Shown here: positions 59,450 through 64,000 of the stretch, piece by piece
Layout: the number at the start of each line of letters is the position of its first letter
How positions within the stretch are numbered: the stretch's first letter is position 1
DNA from: Nymphaea colorata
Taxonomy: Eukaryota > Streptophyta > Magnoliopsida > Nymphaeales > Nymphaeaceae
NCBI RefSeq assembly: GCF_008831285.2
Contig: NC_045142.1
Span: forward strand, 23,313,300-23,377,299
Length of the DNA: 64,000 nt
Direction: 5' to 3'
Notes under the pieces: model-generated
Database searches by the model: none
What the model was told of the DNA's origin: nothing
The model's input: the letters and a program-made list of their open reading frames with translations, nothing else
Program-made: the position numbers and the translations under genes

Positions 59450-59502
59450 ATTAGGCCATGCTTAATCACCTGTGTGCAGACATGGTCACAACCATCAACC
59501 TT

Positions 59503-59990
59503 AGGGCTGATAGTGTGCACTATTTCATTACATTGTTCTCACTAGGCCGATTCTTTTGAAATTGAATCACTTCTTATGGATTCGTTGAAAATGATTCTGA
59601 TCTAGTTCATGATCCATCAGAAAGCGCACTTGTGGAATCCTCGTGGATAAAAATGTAGTCTATTTGATATCAAGTGGCATCATTTCTTCTGTCCAAACCA
59701 GAGAATATGTTAGATTTGATTCAAAATGAATCTTACTCTATCATCGATCATAGATTTCTATTTCAATCGTTTAGTCTTTTAGATATATAAAAAATAGGTG
59801 GCTAAAACACAATGAAATCCAATTGAAAGCATATTTTTATTTTATCATGCAAATTTGAGTGTGTTGTTCATGCCATTACAAAAGAAAAAAAAAAAGATTG
59901 CACTAAGTGTGGAGGAAGTGAACGCTAAGGTAGTTTTGTAACAACGTCAACTTTTGGGGGTGTTTCGGGCAACGTTCTGTAGGTACTCAT
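59503..59990. repeat. Dispersed segment E, third copy
   Basis: Matches A 15,410-16,035 with about 150 bp missing near its start. It stops where the palindromic tandem array begins in A and B. Non-coding. Confidence 0.78.
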
Positions 59991-60052
59991 TGTAACCTGG
60001 GTTGATCCTTGGGGAAATTTCAAATCGCTCGTTGTCATCCACCATTGCCAAG

Positions 60053-60748
60053 TAGGGCTGCACAGGAGCTGAGTCAAGCCCGCCAAGTCGAGCCCGAGCT
60101 TGGCCAGCTCGAGCTCGACTCGGCTTTAAAAACTTAAGCTCAAGCTCGGCTGTAACTCGAGTCAAGCTCCTCATGGCAAGCTCGACTCGACCATAAATAT
60201 CGGGCTCGAACTTGACTTTTTTAACTCATTTAAATCGTTTAGGCGTTAACTTGTTTAGCGTTAACTCATGTAAGCATTAACTCGTTTAACTCGTGTAAGC
60301 AGGGGCGGAGGTACAAAATTTTAATGAGGAAGGCCAAATTAAAGTTTCTAAATTTTGACAAGGGCCGAAATATCTTTTTTCAACATTTTTATATAGGGCA
60401 AGTGAAATTTTCTAAAATTAACATGTAAATTTTAAAAAAATGAAGGGGCTGAGGCCCCTTCGGACCCCCTTGGCTCCGCCCCTGTGTGTAAGCATTAACA
60501 AGTGTAACTCATTTAATTCGTGTAACTTGTGAAAATTTGTTTTACAATAAAAGTTAAAACCAGTGATTTGGTGAACCGATTTTGGCAATATTATATATAG
60601 TACTGGTTTGTGAGTCGAGTTCTTGAAACTTGAATTCGACTCGTTTATTGTTTCAAATATCTTTGTAAGCTCGAATTCGACATGAGCCGAGTTTTTTTGA
60701 GCGAGTTCGAGTCGAGCCAGAGTTGGTCCGGCTCGTTGTGCAGCCATA
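60053..60748. mobile_element. hAT-type non-autonomous element with 8-bp target duplication
   Basis: Terminal inverted repeats are TAGGGCTGCACA at left and TGTGCAGCCATA at right. Both are flanked by TTGCCAAG (60,045-60,052 and 60,749-60,756). An 8-bp target duplication with short TAGGG-type termini is characteristic of the hAT superfamily. Interior is GAGCTCGAGCTCG- and GTTTAACTCGTGTAA-rich and non-coding. It is the best-preserved member of the family truncated in segments A-D. It contains a nested element at 60,302-60,486. Confidence 0.88.
60302..60486. mobile_element. Nested small element with 8-bp target duplication
   Basis: 185 bp beginning GGGGCGGAGG and ending CTCCGCCCCTGTG. Flanks repeat TGTAAGCA (60,294-60,301 and 60,487-60,494), extendable to GTGTAAGCA. 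The (CA)GGGGCGGAG terminus is common on small plant hAT-like MITEs. It sits inside the element at 60,053-60,748. Confidence 0.85.
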
Positions 60749-60756
60749 TTGCCAAG

Positions 60757-60910
60757 AGGCTGAGCTATAAAATTCTAGTTAAGGGGCATTAGGAATAACT
60801 TTTTTTTAAGGAGCACCAATATTTAAATGGGAAAAGTTTTTCAGAAATATCAATATAATGAAGGTTTTTAAGCTCACATGAGCAATTACCAACACTTGCC
60901 TCCGTCCCTG
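60757..60910. repeat. Short dispersed element, copy 1
   Basis: AGGCTGAGCTATAAAATTCT, AGTTAAGGGGCATTAGGA and GCAATTACCAACACTTGCC ... CTGCCACTGC parallel 61,194-61,355. It is probably a MITE of the CAGAGCC...GCCACTG type; limits are tentative. Confidence 0.45.
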
Positions 60911-61193
60911 CCACTGCTGGCAACCCAATATTTTTTGTATTTAATTAGAGAAGAGACACTGATCTTGAGCCAAATTTCCTTAAGCCACATACAGAACACG
61001 GAAAAAGACAGTTCTGACAATATATCAACGGCATTTTCATTTTTGAAACTTTTATTTGGTTTGTTAAACTTAAATGAAACTTAAAATTTAAAGTAACAAT
61101 AAAAAGTAAAAACAGCATTTGAATCAAAATAAGTGTCTTCAAGGGTGAAGAGACGTTGCAGCAATTGGAAGGGCTTATAGTTATACCCAGTAT
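60911..61193. other. Non-coding stretch
   Basis: No gene. AGAGACACTGATCTTGAGCC resembles 23,515-23,580, so this is a further dispersed repeat. Confidence 0.45.
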
Positions 61194-61355
61194 CCCCAGA
61201 GCCAGAAATTCCGAGTTAAGGAGCATTCTAACTCTAAATTTCCAATTCTAAGTGACATTTATATGTAAAAAACTAAAGATTAATGAAATTTCTATATGTA
61301 AATAAAGTAAATTTTGCAGCCTGGTGTGGGCAATTACAACGTAGCTCTGCCACTG
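61194..61355. repeat. Short dispersed element, copy 2
   Basis: CCCCAGAGCCAGAAATTCC, GAGTTAAGGAGCATTCTAAC and GGGCAATTACAACGTAGCTC then TGCCACTGC. Pairs with 60,757-60,910. Confidence 0.45.
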
Positions 61356-61508
61356 CTTAGCACTTCAAATGGAGGAGGTTACATTGAATGTTGAGATGAA
61401 AATCCTGGTGCGCCTATTCCCCCTTAGATTCTTTGATAAAGTAATTGGAATTGTCTTTGATAGTTCCTGATAATGAAAGTCGCTGATTCAAGTCAGACAA
61501 ATCGTCAG

Positions 61509-61682
61509 CACATAACGCAATTACTTTATATGCCCACAAATTCTCAATTAGTGTTTTTATGAAGTCCATCAAATTCTTAAATTCTTCAATCACCCTATCT
61601 CTTGATTGAACATTTTGAGAATTTGATGGACTTCATGAAAACACCAATTGAGAATTTGTGGGCATTGTAATTGTGTTATGTG
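61509..61682. repeat. Hairpin with ~67-bp arms
   Basis: Arms 61,509-61,577 and 61,618-61,682 mirror each other (CACATAACGCAATTAC / GTAATTGTGTTATGTG; CCCACAAATTCTCAATT / AATTGAGAATTTGTGGG; GAAGTCCATCAAATTCT / AGAATTTGATGGACTTC). Loop about 40 bp. Confidence 0.93.
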
Positions 61683-61687
61683 ATGCT

Positions 61688-61690
<3 letters not shown>

Positions 61691-61765
<75 letters not shown>
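61691..61765. repeat. (TA)n microsatellite
   Basis: About 75 bp of TA lying exactly between two separate hairpins. Confidence 0.95.
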
Positions 61766-61767
<2 letters not shown>

Positions 61768-61770
61768 CAA

Positions 61771-62001
61771 CTCAATAATGTAAAGTGGAGTAAGCCCAAA
61801 TTGGAGATCAAATGGAGCTCGACTACCATGAGTGTTGAAATTAGCCGAAGAAAAAGCAACGAGGATCAAAACAGGCCTCTTTTTTGAGACATGTTTCTAC
61901 CGCATGGTGCTCATTGCTTTTTCTTCAGCTAATTTCACCACTCATCTAGTGGAACTAAATTTTAACTCCAATCTGGGTTTATTCCACTTTACATTATTGA
62001 G
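61771..62001. repeat. Hairpin with ~95-bp arms
   Basis: Arms 61,771-61,862 and 61,904-62,001: CTCAATAATGTAAAGTGGA / TCCACTTTACATTATTGAG outside, GAAATTAGC(C/T)GAAGAAAAAGC inside. Two ORFs on opposite strands read the same AFSSANF peptide, because they are the two arms. Confidence 0.92.
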
Positions 62002-62089
62002 TTCACAAAAAAGCCAGCTTCCCCCAATACCTTTCTTTGTCTTGCGGACATGTTTTCACTTCCATCGGTTCCTTCATTTTGAGATGGTG

Positions 62090-62146
62090 ATTATATATAT
62101 ATATATAAGATTGGACGGGCCACAACACTCATCTCTTTCCCTCACC

Positions 62147-62177
<31 letters not shown>

Positions 62178-62410
62178 TCTTCTCTTCCAAGGGAAGCAGC
62201 CCACTGACCCCCCTTTCCCCTACTCATCACAATGGGTAGATGAACGGAGGAGGCCCGGGGACTCCCCCTCGAGAGATACGAGAGAGGGAGAGAAGATGTG
62301 GGAGAGGGAGGGAAAGAAGGGAGAGAGTGTAAGTAATCTGGAGCATCCAATCTTAGATTGGACGGCTCAGATCTGATGTCTCTAGATGTCATTAGAATAG
62401 CAGAATCACC

Positions 62411-62460
<50 letters not shown>

Positions 62461-62509
62461 ATGTATGTGTGTATGTGTGTGTGTGGCATAGGAAGCCCAA
62501 ACACGAGAA
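62090..62509. repeat. Microsatellite cluster
   Basis: TA at 62,093-62,106 and 62,415-62,444, CT at 62,147-62,173, GT/GTAT at 62,445-62,486. The 162- and 118-codon ORFs crossing it are driven by these repeats. Confidence 0.9.
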
Positions 62510-62790
62510 AGAGAGAGAGACAACTAGACCGCAAAGAGTGCACCAAGAGAGCCAAATGCTTATAAACCTGAGAGTCGAAACATTGTTTCTGTTTCCTCGC
62601 CATCTCCTTTTCCACATATTTCTTTTATATAAACAAATGAAAGAGGAAGGGAAGGAAGAGAAGCAAGCTCACAATGATGATAATGATGATGATGACAGTG
62701 ATAACGGTCTTTAGCCCTTGGAGTTGATGGTCTAATGCTATAGACTGCACTTAAGACCGTCAACTCTAAGGCCCAACGACGGTCATCACT
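62510..62790. mobile_element. Foldback arm related to 57,505-58,385, with terminal hairpin
   Basis: GAAACATTGTTTCTGTTTCC, CCACATATTTCTTTTATA and GATGATAATGATGATGATG resemble the inverted middle arm at 57,850-58,110. The end forms a small hairpin: TTGGAGTTGATGGTCT and AGACCGTCAACTCTAA-type arms around 62,718-62,774. Confidence 0.6.
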
Positions 62791-62959
62791 GGTTTTATTC
62801 TTTTACCAACACATGTGCTTACCAATAACAAGTCTCTTTTGGGTGAGCAAGAGGAGTATTTCATCTTACCATTCAGAAAGAGAGTTGGAGTCTCCACCCA
62901 ACCCCTCGTTTGTGCAGCATAGACAGTAACGGCTTTGAGGATTCAACACAGGAATTGAC

Positions 62960-63038
<79 letters not shown>

Positions 63039-63705
63039 CAGAAATGACTTTGCCTTTTTAGATACTCCTACCTCTCACACACAGAGCCCCATGCATATGC
63101 ATCAGATTGCATGTAAGAGAGGCTGGGTCATTTGGCAGGAGGATTTTGGTGCCAATATAATAGCCCCAAATTAAAAGAAGCCCTTAGCAAAGTTCCCACT
63201 TACCACCAATTCTTCTTCTCACAGGAAAGGTATTTTAGCTGAAAACAGATTCTGAAACTTTTTTTTCTGCTTATCGTACAAATTTTATTAAAGAAGCTAA
63301 GCACTTTTGCTAATATAGAGAAACTTTTAGTTGCAGTTCAATGGCACTTTTTATTCCTAAATTGTATCCCTAACCTTCTAAACAAAGTGTGACTTTGAGT
63401 GAGAACAGAAAGATTTTATTTTTGAAAATTTTAAAAGATACAACCACAGAAAAGATCTAGATGAAATATTAATAATGAGAACTATTTTTTTATCTTTCAG
63501 CATTCAACCTACCCTCTTTCATTCAATACAATTTTATATTCTAAAAATACTGTGTTCTTGTTTCACAAAATCATTTTTAGCTTCGGTGTTCCATTTTTAA
63601 AATTTAAAAACAATATATATGTCATAAAATATGCTATATAGCATGTGTTCCAAAAAACACAAGTTTGGGATCCGATAGGTCAGATCGGATCCATTTTGCT
63701 TCCAA
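62791..63705. other. AT-rich intergenic stretch
   Basis: No gene is visible. TA and GA repeats lie at 62,965-63,038. The rest is AT-rich without a repeat relationship I could find in this window. Confidence 0.55.
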
Positions 63706-63851
63706 AAATCATATCCTGCCAAAAGATCTGATGGGAGCAGCTACATTTGTCAAAATTCATTCTATTGTGATGTCACACATCACGATTGAATGAATTTTGA
63801 CAAATGTAGTTCTTCCCATCAGACCTTAGGCTTATGTGGGTATGATATGGA
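63706..63851. repeat. Hairpin element (MITE-like)
   Basis: Core arms 63,725-63,762 and 63,788-63,825 (GATCTGATGGGA ... CTACATTTGTCAAAATTC and mirror GAATTTTGACAAATGTAG ... TCCCATCAGACC). Weaker pairing continues outward (ATCATATCC / GGTATGATAT). The loop carries its own ATTGTGATG-TCACA-CATCACGAT dyad. Confidence 0.88.
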
Positions 63852-64000
63852 TCTGATGGATCTTAGGTATGATACGATATCACATCCGACTTATATCTAA
63901 AATTAGGTATATAGCTAAAGCAAACCCACTAGAATCCAATTCCAATTCCGTTCATTCACCATGAGTCAAATTTTTGTGGGAAAGTTTCAGGCATTCAAAC

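Noticed and set aside
62129-62617. 162-codon minus-strand ORF, the longest in the window
   Set aside because: It is made of CT, GT and TA microsatellite translation (HTHTYTHT, IYIYIY, EREREREG) joined to unrelated DNA. Overlapping frames on both strands are also open.
1-64000. tRNA, rRNA or snoRNA genes
   Set aside because: I found no clover-leaf box A/box B pair or rRNA core. The tRNA-like matches are the retroelement primer-binding sites at 24,521 and 46,075.

Overview
The window looks like AT-rich, repeat-dominated intergenic DNA from a flowering plant. The evidence is decayed Ty1/copia and Ty3/gypsy retrotransposons whose primer-binding sites resemble the 3' end of initiator tRNA-Met, hAT-type elements with 8-bp target duplications, a MULE/FAR1-type transposase scrap, many foldback (hairpin) elements, and long TA, GA and TTC microsatellites. 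I found no intact protein-coding gene and no rRNA, tRNA or CRISPR array. Every coding stretch I can recognise belongs to a transposable element and is broken by stops or frameshifts. The species cannot be named from this sequence.

The layout is a large, imperfect segmental duplication. Segment A (1-18,981, cut by the left window edge) and segment B (about 25,826-43,963) are collinear copies. Both carry a decayed copia element with its 3' LTR, a truncated hAT-like element, a foldback element, a low-complexity AT-rich tract with older internal duplications, a second foldback family and an array of palindromic ~165-bp tandem repeats. Segment C (47,253-53,783) and segment D (53,784 to about 57,130) are shorter copies of the 4.2-11.1 kb part of A. 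D starts inside an LTR directly at the end of C.

The A/B spacer (18,982-24,086) holds hAT-like DNA, a FAR1/MULE transposase fragment, two complete foldback elements and a perfect 46-bp inverted repeat. A copia 5' LTR with a primer-binding site begins at 24,087, but B's gag begins 1.6 kb downstream, after a GC-richer stretch unlike its surroundings. Between B and C is a gypsy remnant: probable 5' LTR, primer-binding site, frameshifted gag and truncated 3' LTR.

The right end (57-64 kb) is a patchwork of hairpin elements, a minus-strand solo copia LTR, and a hAT-type element (60,053-60,748, target duplication TTGCCAAG) with a smaller element nested inside it (target duplication TGTAAGCA).

The points most worth checking are these: A and B are almost identical over their last ~3.9 kb but differ by a few percent further left; the tandem array has monomers that are themselves inverted repeats; and one dispersed repeat copy contains a perfect 46-bp palindrome. 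There is no cooperating set of genes here. What the sequence records is duplication, nesting and palindrome instability.
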